Shown here: positions 34,601-49,600 of the stretch, in pieces
Numbering within the stretch: position 1 is the stretch's first letter
Layout: every line of letters starts with the position of its first letter
Notes under the pieces: model-generated
Told to the model about the DNA's origin: nothing
Seen by the model: only the letters and a program-made list of their open reading frames with translations
Databases searched by the model: none
Translations under genes and position numbers: made by a program
Assembly: GCF_000764305.2 (NCBI RefSeq)
Contig: NW_025935237.1
Location: forward strand, 1 to 64,000
Length of the DNA: 64,000 nucleotides
Direction: 5' to 3'
Origin: Hyalella azteca
Lineage: Eukaryota > Arthropoda > Malacostraca > Amphipoda > Hyalellidae

Positions 34601-37600
34601 TTTTAATATAAAGAAGTGTGAACCACCCGCCACTGAGATGACCGAGAGGTTAAAAGATATATGAACTACAAAAAATAGTATTAGATAAAATCTTACTTCG
34701 AAATAACTTAATTTTTCTTCACTGAAACTTGAGTTTATATTTAGTGGGTTCTTAGCAACTAGCGCTGTTATATTAAAACTCGCTTAAATACGCGTAGCTG
34801 CCTAAGTATAAGTAGCAGCCAATTTCTCGTCTGTTATTTGTGGTTCTAGCTCAAAATTCCGTCATTTATTGGCTGATGAAGCTACAAACTCATAACCATT
34901 TTTAGATATAACGGTTCTTTAATTTTTATAGGAAGCTACTCACCTCGAACTGGCCATTTTCGTCGCGCGTCATTGAGCATTTGTCGAGCATGTTGACGAA
35001 CTTGCTAAGATGTTCGAAATGTTTGGTCATGTCAGTAGCCAGGACCATGTCGACGACGCTCTTGCGCACCTCTTTGTAGGTGTCGCGGTCAAGTCCTGAG
35101 TGAAAGTCATTCGGCAGAGTGAAAGTCATTGTACGGAAGAGAAAAAGTCATTCGGCAATTGGAACACAAATTTTCACACAAGGCGTTGAAAAAACTCATC
35201 TTTTTATAATTTTTGTAAATGTAAACGTAGCAGGGTAAACACACAAAAAATAAAAATTGTTTAGCCTTCAAAAAAGTTTTAAACCGGTTCTAAATTAGAG
35301 AATTTTACAACGAAGATAACACTTAGTAGCGATATAAATTAAAGAAGAAAAATTTAATATTCAGAGATATTTCCAATGGCTACTAAACTGCGTATAGCCA
35401 CACAACTTAAAATATCTACTAATTTGGAGGAGGATTTAAACCTAGCGACACGTTGGTCTTACTGACCGTTGTAAATGTTGACCCGAGCATTATTTCCAGA
35501 TAATTTAATTTTAAACGATGCGCTGGTGTCACTGACCGTTGTAAATGTTGACCCGAGCGTCAGTGTGCGTAAGTTTAAACGAGAGCGCCGAGTGATGAGA
35601 CTCCAGCACGCTCGTGTCGTTATATAAGATGGCCAGTTCGTTGTTGGTGTTGCATAGGAATGCACTGCAAATAAATTCATTCCCATAAGCCAAAATACGT
35701 TTAAAATAAGACATAATTTTATATTGATTAAATTTGATTCGTACAATTTATCGGTGAATTCACCAATTCACATGAGAAAAGCAACCGGCCCAAAGAATGC
35801 TCTCCCTTATATGGTAACGTAGACATTCATAAGAAGTACGCAGTGTAACTGTACTCATTAGTAACGGTTTAGCAGTACGCAAATGCTTTGAATTATATTA
35901 TATATAAAGTAGATAGCCGAGTGTACTTTTACAATTTGTAATTAGGTGTGATAACAATCAGCACTTGAATATTTTCGTTTCAAATAAAGGCCAAAAAATT
36001 TGGCACTCTATCACGAAAATACGCATAAAATCCGAAGAATCAGTACCACTAAATGACAGATTATTCTGTCACCCTAAACAATAAAAATTTTTTTTAGAGT
36101 GGGCAAGGCTAACTTGTACTTTCAGAACCGCTCGATGACACTTTACTGTCCCCCTGAATAATGTAAAGCAATCTAGAGTAATTAAGACTAACCTATTCTT
36201 GCCAGGATGGTCTACGTCGTGCACAACCGCGGCGATCATTGAAGCCGCCACGTCTAGGGGGTCTAGCAGCCCTATAACGCAGAAAAGTTATGTTCAAAAG
36301 TAACTTATGTATAAATGGAAATAAAATAATAATTTAATTCACGTATTAAGATGAGAAATTTATCTTGAGATTGAAATTATCCATCGATAGAAATATTGTT
36401 TGTCGAGCGACACCATATGTGAGGTCACAAAATAGAGATAAAGATGCTCTAGATGATGAACATATTATTGTTTAAATATTAGAAAGAAACAAGCCGAAAT
36501 TAATCGTCGATGCTTCCACGAATGAATTTCATCTGATACGTAACAAAATGGATCTAAAGAAACATGGCGTAAACTCTCAATCGAAGAAAATATAACTCAG
36601 TGCTCACTGCAGTGAGTGACAGAGAGCGCATTTTCTCGTCGACGAAAACGTGAAGTCACGGACGGACAGACAGACGGACGGACGGACGAACATTGCAAGC
36701 ATAATAGTGCATTTTTTCCATAAATGAGAAAATGAGCAAAAAAGAAAGTTATAAGCAGATATGAAGACAGATTTCACATAGAAGTAATATTTGCAATAAA
36801 ATACGCAAACAAACAAATTACAAATCCTACCTGCGATACGAGGTCTCTGCAGGAAGTAGGTAGTAGCATGCAGCACATCTGCAGCGTGGGTGGAGTTGTG
36901 GTAAGAGTTGTCTGAGTGGTAGTTAGCCTCGATGAGGGTTAACCAGTTCTGTAGGGTCTGTTCATCGCAATTCAGGGTAGCGGGGACGTTCATTTGGCAC
37001 ATCAGGCTCAGGCCTAGCCATACCAGAGGCCTAGTGTAGAAATGGATTGAGTATAAAAGTTTTTCATGGTTTTAAAACCATAATATAACGGTTTTTCATG
37101 GTTTTAAAACCATAAAAACCGTTATATTGCAGTTATCGTGGCTAAGTTAGTAGTTCACAAAATATGAACATTCAAATGGTCACAAAACATTTATATCTCT
37201 AAGTTTAGCTTTCAATCTTGACTCAAGCAGGTGATCAGCGTTCATATGTTCACCTTTTTTAGGTGATCGGCGTTCATATGTTCACCTTTTTTAGCTGACT
37301 GGCGTTCATATATTCACCTTTCCCTGTTTATTGAATCCACGCACTCACCTTTTCTCTGTGAGTTGCTCAAGACGCAACACGTCGAAGCTCCACGCGTTGT
37401 CTGTAGCGAGCAGCTCGACGATCTCGCCAGCCGCGGGCTGCGGTAAACTCGCCAGACTGGGGCGGGTTGACTGGTGTCTGGTGCCGTGGTCACTGCTGCT
37501 CCGTCTGCCTGATGTCAGCGGTGTCGGAGAATGCTGTGAATATCAATATATATTTATGAATATATGATTAATATACGTATGGAAATATACATATATTATA

Positions 37601-40600
37601 GGAATATAATAGAAACTTACACAAAAAAAGTCCTGAAAAACACATTTAGTCTGACGAATAAACTCATCCAAAATAATTCACATTGCCTGAAAAAACTTAT
37701 TCGGTAAAATACACGTATCCTAAAAAATAGTGCTATCCTGAAAAATACACATTTTTAGGGATATATACATATTCATCATGATAAATGCATTTATCCTGAA
37801 AGTTTCAACTTCGTAGAAAATTTCAGCTTCCTCCATAACTTGAGAGAACAATTTTTTGGGAAATGCTTAAACCTGATCAACGAAATAATTGGTAAATAAT
37901 CTATAACGGCCTATGATAGTCCCAATCGGTTAAATCCTTGGAAAACACAGATAATATCACTGTAGTTCACTAAAGGTAAATACCAGTTTAATCTCTGACT
38001 ATTCTGAACAGTGAATTACGGGTTAATTTCCACGGAACAAACTATACCGAATGGGTAAATCGTAAAAATTTTAATACAGCTTTCGATGTTACATGGTTCA
38101 TAATCGTAGATTAATTCAATGGCTTGCATGGTAAACTTGACTTCATTATATGTATATTCAATTGGAAAAAAAGTCGCATGACTCACCGATAGTAGAGCGC
38201 CCAACAAGTCTGTCGCCACGGGATCGGCAGACACAGATTTAGGAGCTTCATTGCTGGACACAAGCTGAGGAGAATAAAGTTCTTTGGATCGCAATATCTC
38301 GAGGACTTTCTCTAGTGCCTGGGACACGTAGACGGGGGAGTTCTCCTGGGCAGCTGTAATAATGCTGATCACGCGCGTGATTGGGGCCTCGATTGTCATG
38401 GCGTGGAGCTTTACTAGTGATTGCCGGCGTGCTGGGTTGTGGGGACCGCCTGTGGAATGTGACATGCAGGAAAATGTCTGTGAATTTGAGGGAATTTAAA
38501 AATGGGAAAAAAACGGTCGGACCGGCGTTTTGGTGACCGGTCGCAATGTGAAATAAAGTTATTTCGCCATTTTTTTCAAGTTAACATGTGAAATGCGATC
38601 CATCGTGGCCGAATTTCACGGGACGGGCAGCCACTGAAACTACGGTCTGTTTTTTTTTTGATCGGTGTGTGTGCCACACTCAAAAATTGAATAAGTGAAT
38701 ATTGGGAAAATAGTGATCAGCTTTCATCAATTTAGACCTCTGATCTCTCAACTTAGATCTCTGCAAGAGCAGGGATCGGGCAAAGCAATAATTAAGATAT
38801 TTTGCCGAGCTAAACTGGGTTAAGATGACCCACTCAGGAGCAAAAAGTGAAAACCTATTTCGACCAAGTTTTGCTAATTTCTCTGATGAACACTGGCAGT
38901 GGTTTGTACAACTTAACGGTGTTTTAGAACAATATCGTTCAAAAAACCGAAACCAAAATTAAATGAAAACGAATAACCTTCACGTATCAGAATGTGGAGA
39001 GTTGTAGGAGGCTTACGAGCAATTGAAACCAAAAGGCAGAAAACACAAATGAAGATAAGAATCTTAGTTATTAAATTGATTTCATTGATTATTAATTATA
39101 TTGCAGCCTCTTGTTTGAAAACTCAAGTTTAGGGATGAATCATAATGCGAGATTAAGAAAAAAAGTACATTAAGAGCAGCAAAGTTTTAGATAGCTGAGA
39201 TTAAGATAAATAAAACATTTTTATATGACTTTTGAATGTGAAAATTACATAGAAAGATTTTGTTCGAGCGAAAAATGCATGTCTGTCTTCAATGAAATGA
39301 GAAAAAACACAACAAAAACGGATTAACTTCTTTTAAATACGTGCTTCACATGTCTATTGCTTTTTATACATAAAAAATATAAATCAAATAAATAGGAGCA
39401 TAAACTGCGCTACGAGTTCACTGGTGACAGATAGAGGTTAAAGAATTTATTTTTTAAATTTAGCAGGAAAACTTCAAATTTAATTACAATAGAGAACACA
39501 AACGGCGAACTTCAAAGTGCGTTTTTATTTAAACCAGACAGGACGGTGCAGGGAATGACTGAGTAAAATACATTCATCAGAAAACACCGAAACATTTTTT
39601 TCATGTTGATGGGTTTTAAGAAATGTCCTGTCGACATGAAGACCACGAGCCAGTAAACCCGGGTTGTCCGCTTTTGAACACTCTGAAATAAAATGTTTCA
39701 ACACATTGTTTCTTTCTACAAAAAAATGGTTTATTTACTCACGGCCGGACTCAACTCTTTAGAAATTGCGAGCATGATAAAACATAATTGAACACTACCA
39801 GGAATATAAAACAAGCGACGACCAACCAAATTAATTTGCCGATTCCATACGAGAATATATATGAAAAGATGTAGTTATAGTTAGAATAAAATATAATAAA
39901 TTATATGGATATGAATGACCTATTTCAAAGAGCAAAGTTACTGGGAATGTCTGTATTTTTTAAAATTTATTGTTTTTAAAATCGTTTATACTACAAATAA
40001 CGGTCTAAAAACAATCTAAATTGTGCATAATTGAAATAATGTAAAACAGAGGAAAGGATGTTGCATAAGACAAGCGGTCCAATACACAAAGTTGAACAAA
40101 AAGAGGGAACGAGACGTGAACAATTAGGAGCTGAAACATGTTATATATATATAGACAATCAACATTTTACATGATATAAATTACAACAATCACCACACGA
40201 CTTAGCCACAAACACAAACAAGACACGAAAGTCAGAGCAAAACATTATTTTTTCTTGTAAACACAGCAAATTTCTCCAAATGAGTTTTATGCAAACATTG
40301 GTTGTAAATTTTATAATCATTTACCGGAAACGCATTTTAATATCCGACCTCAATACCTACTGTACATGAAGACTACTTAACGAAAAAATAATTCAGCTGG
40401 CACGCTACACAAATAAACATTCATGTTCGTAGATACCAGCAAATAGAATTTATTACACTAAGCTAACTTAAATCAAAAGAGCTTCGCAGATAGAAGACAA
40501 AAGAGCGGTTAAATTTTACCTATAAATCAACTTTTGTACAACGGAAATCGTTCAACAGAATTCCAGAATTTCGAATGAAGGTTTTGGTCTGCAATATTCC

Positions 40601-43600
40601 TCCAAATAATTGCAAGGAAATATATCCGGTTTGAAGTTGTGAGAGCAATACAAATAAACACATCCTCGGTAGATCGTTCAACATGCGCGCTTAATAATGT
40701 TGACAAACAATATGAATTGACATAAGTTAAAAAAAAAATCTCGTGCAAAAAAATACACGAGAATCTATTGAACCGTAATTGACAACCAAAAACTCACATC
40801 GGACACTCGTTGTGTAGAAATAACAAACTATTTATATTGTGATACATCAATAAAATATCAAATATTAGAGAAATGCACATGTATTCACGATCCTCGAATT
40901 ACGAGAACTGAGACGAGTGAAAATGCTACGAGTCTTGAGTGCAGTCATGCAACACGCTTACTTATCTCAGTACCCTTAGTTGCTTCATTAACCTTCGTCC
41001 TTCTTATCTAATTTCATTTTCCGGTACATAACAAGTTCGACATTTTTTGCGTTCACTTTTGATGGAAACTTCTGACGCCAATTACAGCGCATAACTCCGT
41101 TAAATTTCAATATTTTCCTTAAGGGGAGCGTCTACCCTAAAATTGAAAATTTTCACTTATTCGGTTTTTATACTCATTTTAAAGCTGACATTCTGCCCTA
41201 TCCAATGGTACCACTGCCATATCTGTACGTTGATTTATGATTTCACGACATTTCATGAAAGGGGGGCGGGTGGGGGAGTTCTTTAAGTAATTAGATAGGA
41301 ACTAATTAGCTGCTGAGCTCTTTAAATATAGTGTCTACTCTAGTTGTGCTGCAGTTACGTGTTTAGTCTCATCTTAAAGCTGACATTCTGAGCTATCCAA
41401 CGGTACCATTACCATCTCTGCACGTTGATTTGTACGTTCACGACACTTCATGAAAGGGGGGCGGGGGGAGAGTTATTTCAGTAATTATATAGGAGCTAAT
41501 TCGCTGCCCAGCACTACAAATACAGTGTTTCTATGAGGTGTAGCTCAGTGTGCCTCCGGGCTTTGTAGGGAGAGGCACGCATGTAGTTGCTCCCATCATC
41601 CTTGAGTGGAATCAAGCTCCAGAAACGTTTAGTTTGGTATCTATGCTACATTGAGAGGATGAACATTTTGTAGATGAAGACCTCAAGCATCGAATGATAT
41701 GTGTCTCGATGTTGTAGCTTGGAAATCCTAGGACTAGATCCATTTCTTCAGTACCCCTTATTATAGCCGTTTTCTAAGAATTTCACGTTTTCTTTCATTT
41801 TTTTCAAAAAATTCACACGAACAAAATGCGAGTTTTTTTCCATTTTACATATTTGTACCAAGTTTCAGAGTGATCCGACTGTAAATAGCCGAGATAATTT
41901 TTAGGGTAGACGCTCCCCTTAACAAACTTTTCCATTCACATTTCAACGCTTTAAATCTTATTTATTATTTATAATAGTGCAGAGGCACTCTTTAAATCCT
42001 CTGTGCGTTTTAAATTAAAACGGGAAAATTTAGCGACTTTTCCAACGTTAATTTTTGAATGAACGCCCCATCATGATGCAACCTACTACATTGCCAGCTC
42101 AGGAGTGCGATGGAAAAGATGAGTATGAATGGATAGGAGAAGAAAACGGTAGTTTCTCGCGGCTTTTCACGATAATGCACAGTAAATACCTTAAAATATA
42201 TTCAATAAGAAAAATATATTTATGAAGACTTAAACATCACACCACATTACAATCCTAGATCAGCACACATGTTGATTTTCTTCTGGATGTTCTTGTTAGC
42301 AGTTTTGAATAAATATTTTGTTTTCGTCTGTAGACCAAATATTGGCATAACCTGAGAGATTATTTCTTCATAAGGTAACTTACCGAGTGTACGAGTACAT
42401 ATAAATAAAGCAATTTTGATGGATTGTGTCGTGTAGGAAACCAAATTTAACTTCCCTATACAAATTAAAGTACAAAGCTAAAGCTCATTTAATTCGTTAA
42501 TTCAAAGCAGAACTTCAATCACTCACAAAGAAAATCTGATACCGTCACATATTCACTTTTAAAACAGTCGTAAGTAGTAAAAAATTATGTAAAATTGGCA
42601 CAACTATAAAAATTCTGTAATAATCTTGTTAATATTAAATTTTACATTTTCATTTCAGAGAAAAATGCATGTCAGGAGCCTCGTCCTTTAGTACGGAAAA
42701 TATGTAATCATACCGCATTATCCATGAGCAAACCAAGGCCACTTAACACTTACATTGTCTACAAAAGATGCACAGGAATTCTGTAAAACAAGGAATGCGC
42801 ACAGATTTCACGCATTGAAAATTTAGCTGAAGTTTTCACACTGCAATCACAAGCTGATTATTGAAAATAATTTAAAACCAAGTTCTTTCAAAACCTTTCT
42901 CCTGATTATCTTGAAATTTGATTTTTTTAAAGAATTTCGCATAGTGTCGGAGCAAATTACCTAGTCGAGCTTTTTAAATTAGGTAACACCATTTGCACGC
43001 GGATTACAATATATAAATAAATTATAAAGGAACACTCAACACTAACGATAATTTTAAGGTATGAATGGACCATATAATTGTCACCCAGAAAATATGTGTC
43101 ATATTGTCCAAATAGTGACCGCAAGAGCAATAGTGATATGGTATAGTATAGTATAAAATATAAATAGTGACCGCAAGAGCAAACGTTGCACTGATATGCC
43201 CTATAGCCGGACTAACTGGGTCAGGATGATCCACAAAAATCTAAGAGGTGTATCGCTATTTGGAAAAAATCTCGCTAATTTTTCAGAGTGAACAATAAAT
43301 GTTTACAGAAGCCTTAGACGATAAATACAAACAAGCGACAAATCTGAAGACTATAACAACATCGACCATTCAACGACGATGATAATTAAATCATCAGGCG
43401 CAAGTTAATGATGCAAATGTTATTTTGTTTAAGTACTTATATCATTAGTCTGCTTAAATCGCAAGTTCACAAGGAATTTAAAAGCAAAGAAAACGCCAAG
43501 AAAATTCACCATATCGATATTGAAAACGTTTCGGAGTCCAGCTCCATCATCAGTTCGACTAAACTAAAAAATAAAATCACTTTAAAAGTCAAAATTCAAA

Positions 43601-46600
43601 GACAGACATAAAACCTAAACAAGACCTAACATTATATCGAAATAAACAGGACTAGTTATGAACAACTTAGTCCTAGGGGTACGACAAGAATATAAAATAC
43701 AAGCTCATATAATCTGGAAATAGTAAATTGCTAGGATTTTATATTCTTGTCGTCCCCCTAGGACTAAGTTGTTCATAACTAGTCCTGTTTATTTCGATAT
43801 AATGTTAGGTCTTGTTTAGGTTGTATGTCTGTCTTTGAATTTTGACTTTTGAAGTGATTTTATTCATTTTAGTTTAGTCGAAATGATGATGGAGCTGGAC
43901 TCCGAAACGTTTTCAATATCGATATGGTGAATTTTCTTGGCGTTTTCTTTGCTTTTAAATTCCTTATTTTGTTTATTGATGCAGTCAACATTAATAAGCG
44001 GTCACTAACTTGCAATCACGTATCTAAGATCTGATAGCTATCATTCGTAACGCATTTTTAGCTGGTATGGAGTAATTTTTTAACTAAAAACATCAAGTTT
44101 TTAAGCAAAAAGTTCAATCATTCTTTTAACACGGATAAGTATGCAACAAACTCAGGTAGTGAATAAAAATTTTTAATGAATCAATGACGAACTCAAGTGT
44201 ATTCTACGTCAGTTGGCTTCTTTACGATTGACCTGAACTCAAAGAGTCTTATAAAAAGTTAACAAGATGAAAAAAAGAAGCAGGAAGTTGTAAAAGAATT
44301 TAGTGTGCAGATACAAACAATAATTTAAAAAACTAAGTCGAGCGAAATTACAAACAGGTGCAGAAAGTAAAGATAGTTGATAATGAGTACGATAAAGGAA
44401 GAAGTAAAATACCGTGAAGAAAAAAAGCCAATCCAATTTTGAGGATACAGATAAGATGGTAATACTTTCTTGAGGATGCAGATATGCAAATATGGCGTTA
44501 CCCTCTTGAGGATATAGATAAAGATAAGAAAAGATGGCTATACCCTCTTGTTGTACAGATAAGAAAAGATGGCGATACCCTCTTGTGGGTACAGATAAGA
44601 AAAGATAGCAACATACCCTGAAGATAGCCGTCCCTAAGGAGGGAAGGTTTGAGGTACAGATAAGTCTTGAGGATACAGATAAGAAAAGATAGCAACATAC
44701 CCTGAAGATAGCCGTCCCTAAGAAGGGAAGGTTTGAGGTACAGATAAGTCTTGAGGATACAGATAAGAAAAGATAGCAACATACCCTGAAGATAGCCGTC
44801 CCTAAGGAGGGAAGGTTTGAGGCTGAAGCTGAAGCAGTCTTTGTCGACAGGAGCGCTCAGTACGGCGCGTCTAGACGCTTCATCTTCTTCCGCATCAACG
44901 AAGAGCCCTGCGACGCCCCTCAGTTTTATGGCTACGTCACACTTTATGGCTACGTCAAAATTTATGGTTACGTCATAATTTATGGCTACGTCACACTTTA
45001 TGGTTAAGTCAACCTATATCGCTATACCATACTTTATGGTTGTCAACCTCTTTGGTTACGTCATACTTTATGGTTATGTCAACCTTTATGACTACGTCAC
45101 ACTATATGCTTATGTCAACCTTTATGGCTGCGTCACACTTTATGGCTACGTCATACTTTAGGGTTATGTCAACCTTTATGGCTACGTCACACTATATTTT
45201 TATGTCAACTTTTATGGCTACGTCACACTTTATGGCTACGTCATACTTTATGGTAATGTCAACTTTTATGGCTACATCATACTTCATGGTTATGTCAACC
45301 TTTATATCTACGTCACACTTTATGGCTACGTCATACTTTATGGTTATGCCAACCTTTATGGCTACGTCACACTTTATGGTTATGTCAACCTTTATGACTA
45401 CGTCATACTTTATGGCTATGTCAACCTTTATGACTACGGCACTCTTTATGGTTATGTCAACCTTCATGGCTACGCCGTACTTTATGGTTATGTCAACCTT
45501 TATGGTTACGTCGTACTTTATGGCTACGCCGTACTTTATGGCTACGCCATACTTTATGGTTATGTCAACCATTATGGCTACGTCACACTTCATGGTTATG
45601 TCAACCATTATGGCTACGTCAACCTTCATTGCTACGTCACAATTTCTTGTTATGTCAACCTTTATGGCTACGTCACACTTTATGGTTATGTCAACCTTTA
45701 TTGATACTTCATACTTTATGGTTATGTCTCTCCTTATGGCTACGTCATACTTCATGGTTATGTCAACCTTTTTGGCTACGTCACACTTTATGGTTATGTC
45801 AATCTTTATGGCACAGTCGTACTTTATGTTTATGTCAACCTTTATAGCTACGTCACATTTTATGTTTATGTCAACCTTTATGACTACGTCACACTTTATG
45901 GTTATGTCAACCTTTATGGCTACGTCATGCTTTATGGCCATGTCGCCATTTAAGGCAACGTCTTTATTCTTTAATACGTCATAATTGTTAGAAACGTCAA
46001 CCATCATTTACGGCTACGTCATCATTCTTTGATACGCCACCATTTATGGTCATGACAACATTTACTCGATGTAATTATTTTCGGACCAACTAATTTTTTG
46101 CGGCATCCCCATTTCTTTTTACGTCACTCGTCATTTCTTCATCACTATTGACCACGTATAATTCATAGTTTAATGAAACAATAAGCATAATTCTCAGTCA
46201 CTGACCCAACGTTAAGCTCGGTATAATTCAGCCCAAGCAGCGCACAGTAATAAGTTTTTTCTATACACAACATTAAGCTAGATTAATTCAAGCAGCGTAC
46301 AATTAATGTATTACACTTATATACAACGTCAAGCTCAATTAATTCAAGAAGCGTACAATAATTTTAATATTTCTAGATCCCAAGTAAAGCTCGAATAATT
46401 CAAGCAGCGAACAATAACATATTTTTCTATATGTAGTGCTATTGTAGCTAGTATATATAACCCAGCGTTAGACGTACGTGAGTTGGAAACGTGATCAACC
46501 AGGCATATGACGTTGAAATAACGTTACTTATGAAGTTGTTTTTACGAAATCAACTCGTAATGAACGTTTTTTCAGCTTAATGTGGCTGTAGAAGAGTTAG

Positions 46601-49600
46601 AAAGAATTTCGACTTGAACCGAAAGCGAGCAGAATTGCAGAATTTAATAAGAACCAAAAAATCCACGTAGAGATGTTTATCTTAAGCACCGCTGAACGGG
46701 AAAAAATGTTTGGTTCTGATTTAGGAGACAAAATTGGAAAAGTAGCAGAATTTGACGAATAAATTCAAGTAAGATGCAAGGCAAAGACCATCAACAACAA
46801 GTGACCACATGTTCTGGCAAAGACCCTAAATATACCATTAGAAAATTTAGAGATGGAATATGTAAGAAAAAAGCAGGGAATTAGAGAGCACAGCTTGAAG
46901 AGCACATAACATGCGAAAAAAGAGCCACGTGGTTTTCCTGTAAATTAGTTAACTGGAATATACAATACTTCACAAAATATTTCGCAAAGCAGCGCACATC
47001 GTTGTTAGCCAACACGCAAAGTACAGAGAACGACAATTGTGGTCTGAAATGTAAAAAAATATTACTGAAAAATGAAAGATCGTCATCTTATATTTTTCAG
47101 TCTTTCTTCGACGACAAATCAAGATGAAAATCTAGTGCAACACTCAAATTTTAGTAAGAAATTCCTATTCCTTAAGGTCGCGTGAAACGCGCATAAAAGT
47201 AAACTAGAAATTAATATTTGGAAGCGACGATCAGCCTAAGAATATTCGAAAACTAAATTTTATTAAAGCATTTCAATAGTGACCGGTCAGAATAATTTTA
47301 GATAATTTTTACCTAAAAGTGGCGTGATTTACTTATCGAGAAAGTCCACTAAACTTTTACCAATTTTCTTATTTTTATTTTAAACGAAATTTACACACGC
47401 GCAAGATCGGTAGACGGAAGGCACGTTCGGTCAGGAAAATACGCTTGACCGGCTTATAAATTTGCCTAAATAGGCTATAAAAACAAATGTATTGATATAT
47501 TTCTTGGCTAAACTTCATGTCCCGGAATTAATGGATGAGTCTATTACACGAAATTTCTCAGAAATTTAATGCGGGCAAAATGGCCCACAAGTGTCACTTG
47601 GCGGCAGAGACAAGGACCTAACCGAACAAATCGACAATTATGTTGATTTAATAAAAAATAATCATAATTCATTCATAATATTTTGTAATGTTCATAATTG
47701 GCTGGCAATTATATGTGAAATTATGAAACTCTAGGAATGCCTGATAATTCGAATGTTTACAGGAGGAGCAGAATTCTAAATGTAAATGCAGGCTGGATGA
47801 TGCAAACAAATAGGATAGAAATTAATTTGAAAATAAAAAATTAATGGATAAGTAGCTTCGAGACATGTTTGAAACATAGGGACAAAAAAAGAACCATTGT
47901 ACGTTCCCTCGCAGTTCTGAACTTTTTTGTTAGACAACAAGGCAAACAATTCTGCTTTTAAATAACATGGATTATTTCAATTGCTTTTAATCGTATAATG
48001 TGAAGAATTTTCTGCATGAGCTTCTCTATCGGTAGCCTTATCAGTTACAAGAAAATAAATGACCAAAATATTGGAGACTTCTCTGTTCAAAATGATGACT
48101 TTAATCAAAAGAAATGTTTTTGTGTTCACAAAGACAGCATTGCAGAACAAGATAATGAATGGAATACCTGCCGAAATACGATCAATGTTCTCTTATATGA
48201 CAATTAAAGAAAATATTATCAAAAATAGTATAGACTATAATCGAAAATTGAGAAAATTGTGTTGAGCCGACTTCGTTTTACTTTAAATATCAGTGACCAT
48301 TGCATCATCAAGCGATAATTAATAAAGGGAGGAAAATACACATAATAAACAGAATCAAAAGAACAACTACGATCTCAAGAAGTTACGTACGGGGAATGAA
48401 TATTACAAACGAGGTGAATTCTTACCAAATGGCTAATCTCTGCAGACCAAATGATGTGGGTAAGATCGGCATCATCACTAGGGCCGTAATATCAAAAATG
48501 ATTACGAGTTCGCCGCTCCGTTAGCCAATAACTAATGGTTTTTCAACTACATCCGCCAATCACAGACGAGAAATCGGCTGCTACGTGTACTTTAAACGCT
48601 ACGTTTACTTAGGCGGATACGTGTACATAGGCCGCTACAAACTTACGTGTACTAAACCGCTACGTTTACTTTGGCTGCGACGTGTACATGGAGGTTTTAG
48701 TTTATTGTAATTTTTGATAGTACGGCCCCAAATAAACATAAAAAATACCTCAAAAAAATACAGATTCTTACCGTCACTGTTCATCGATCTGATGTCGTAA
48801 GAAGTTTTTCTGACGCTTTTGATAGAGCCACGTCCGTGGTATACGTCGGAGCTGAAGGTGCCACTGGGTGCCACAGTGGCACTGATGCCACAGCTGCTGT
48901 ACACTACAAAGTCGCAACTTGTGCCGCTCGCGCTGCCTCTTCTGTAAGTAAGCAACTTTAAACTTGGGTGATAGTAGTTGCTTTAAACTTGGGTGCTTTA
49001 AACTTCGTGCTTGCATAAACTTGGTTTAAACTGCTTGGGTGCTTATTATGCAGTGACACAATTGAAGTTGAAAATATCACAACTTTAAATTGGTGACACA
49101 ACGTCAAATTAGTCACACAACACAACTTTAAATTTAGTAACACAACAGACATGTTTGCTAGCATTGACTTATCGAAAACATTCAACTTCAAACTTGGAAG
49201 CAGTTACACAACTTGAAGTTGAAAATAAGACAATTTTAAATTAGCGACACAAGGTCAAATTTGTCACATAACTTTAAATTAGTAAGACAACAGACGAGTT
49301 TGCTAGCATTGCCTTTTTTGAAAAAAATACAACTTTAAAGTTGGAAGTTTGTACCAATATATTGTTGAAATTTTCACTTCAATTCTTGCTGAATATACGC
49401 GAAAAACTCAGTTGATAGTGTAGAATTTTTAATCTAATTGAAAAGCCATAAATGTTTGGCAATCCTGGAATCTCCGAACGCCAGTAAGTAATAGAGGTAG
49501 AAATTCAGTATACATACGAGTTGACCAAAAGCACACCTGGTATAGACAGTACCACACACCTGGTATATACAGGGACCACTTTAGACGGTAACTGTACGAG

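Noticed and set aside
41535..41620. GTAGCTCAGTGTG resembling a tRNA A box
   Set aside because: No matching B box at the right distance and no acceptor-stem pairing; it is inside the TTAA-bounded element.
45040..46007. 314- and 271-codon frames rich in Met-Ser-Thr-Phe or Asp-Ile-Lys
   Set aside because: Both strands are open because the array unit is a multiple of three; composition is pure repeat within a PDE8 intron.
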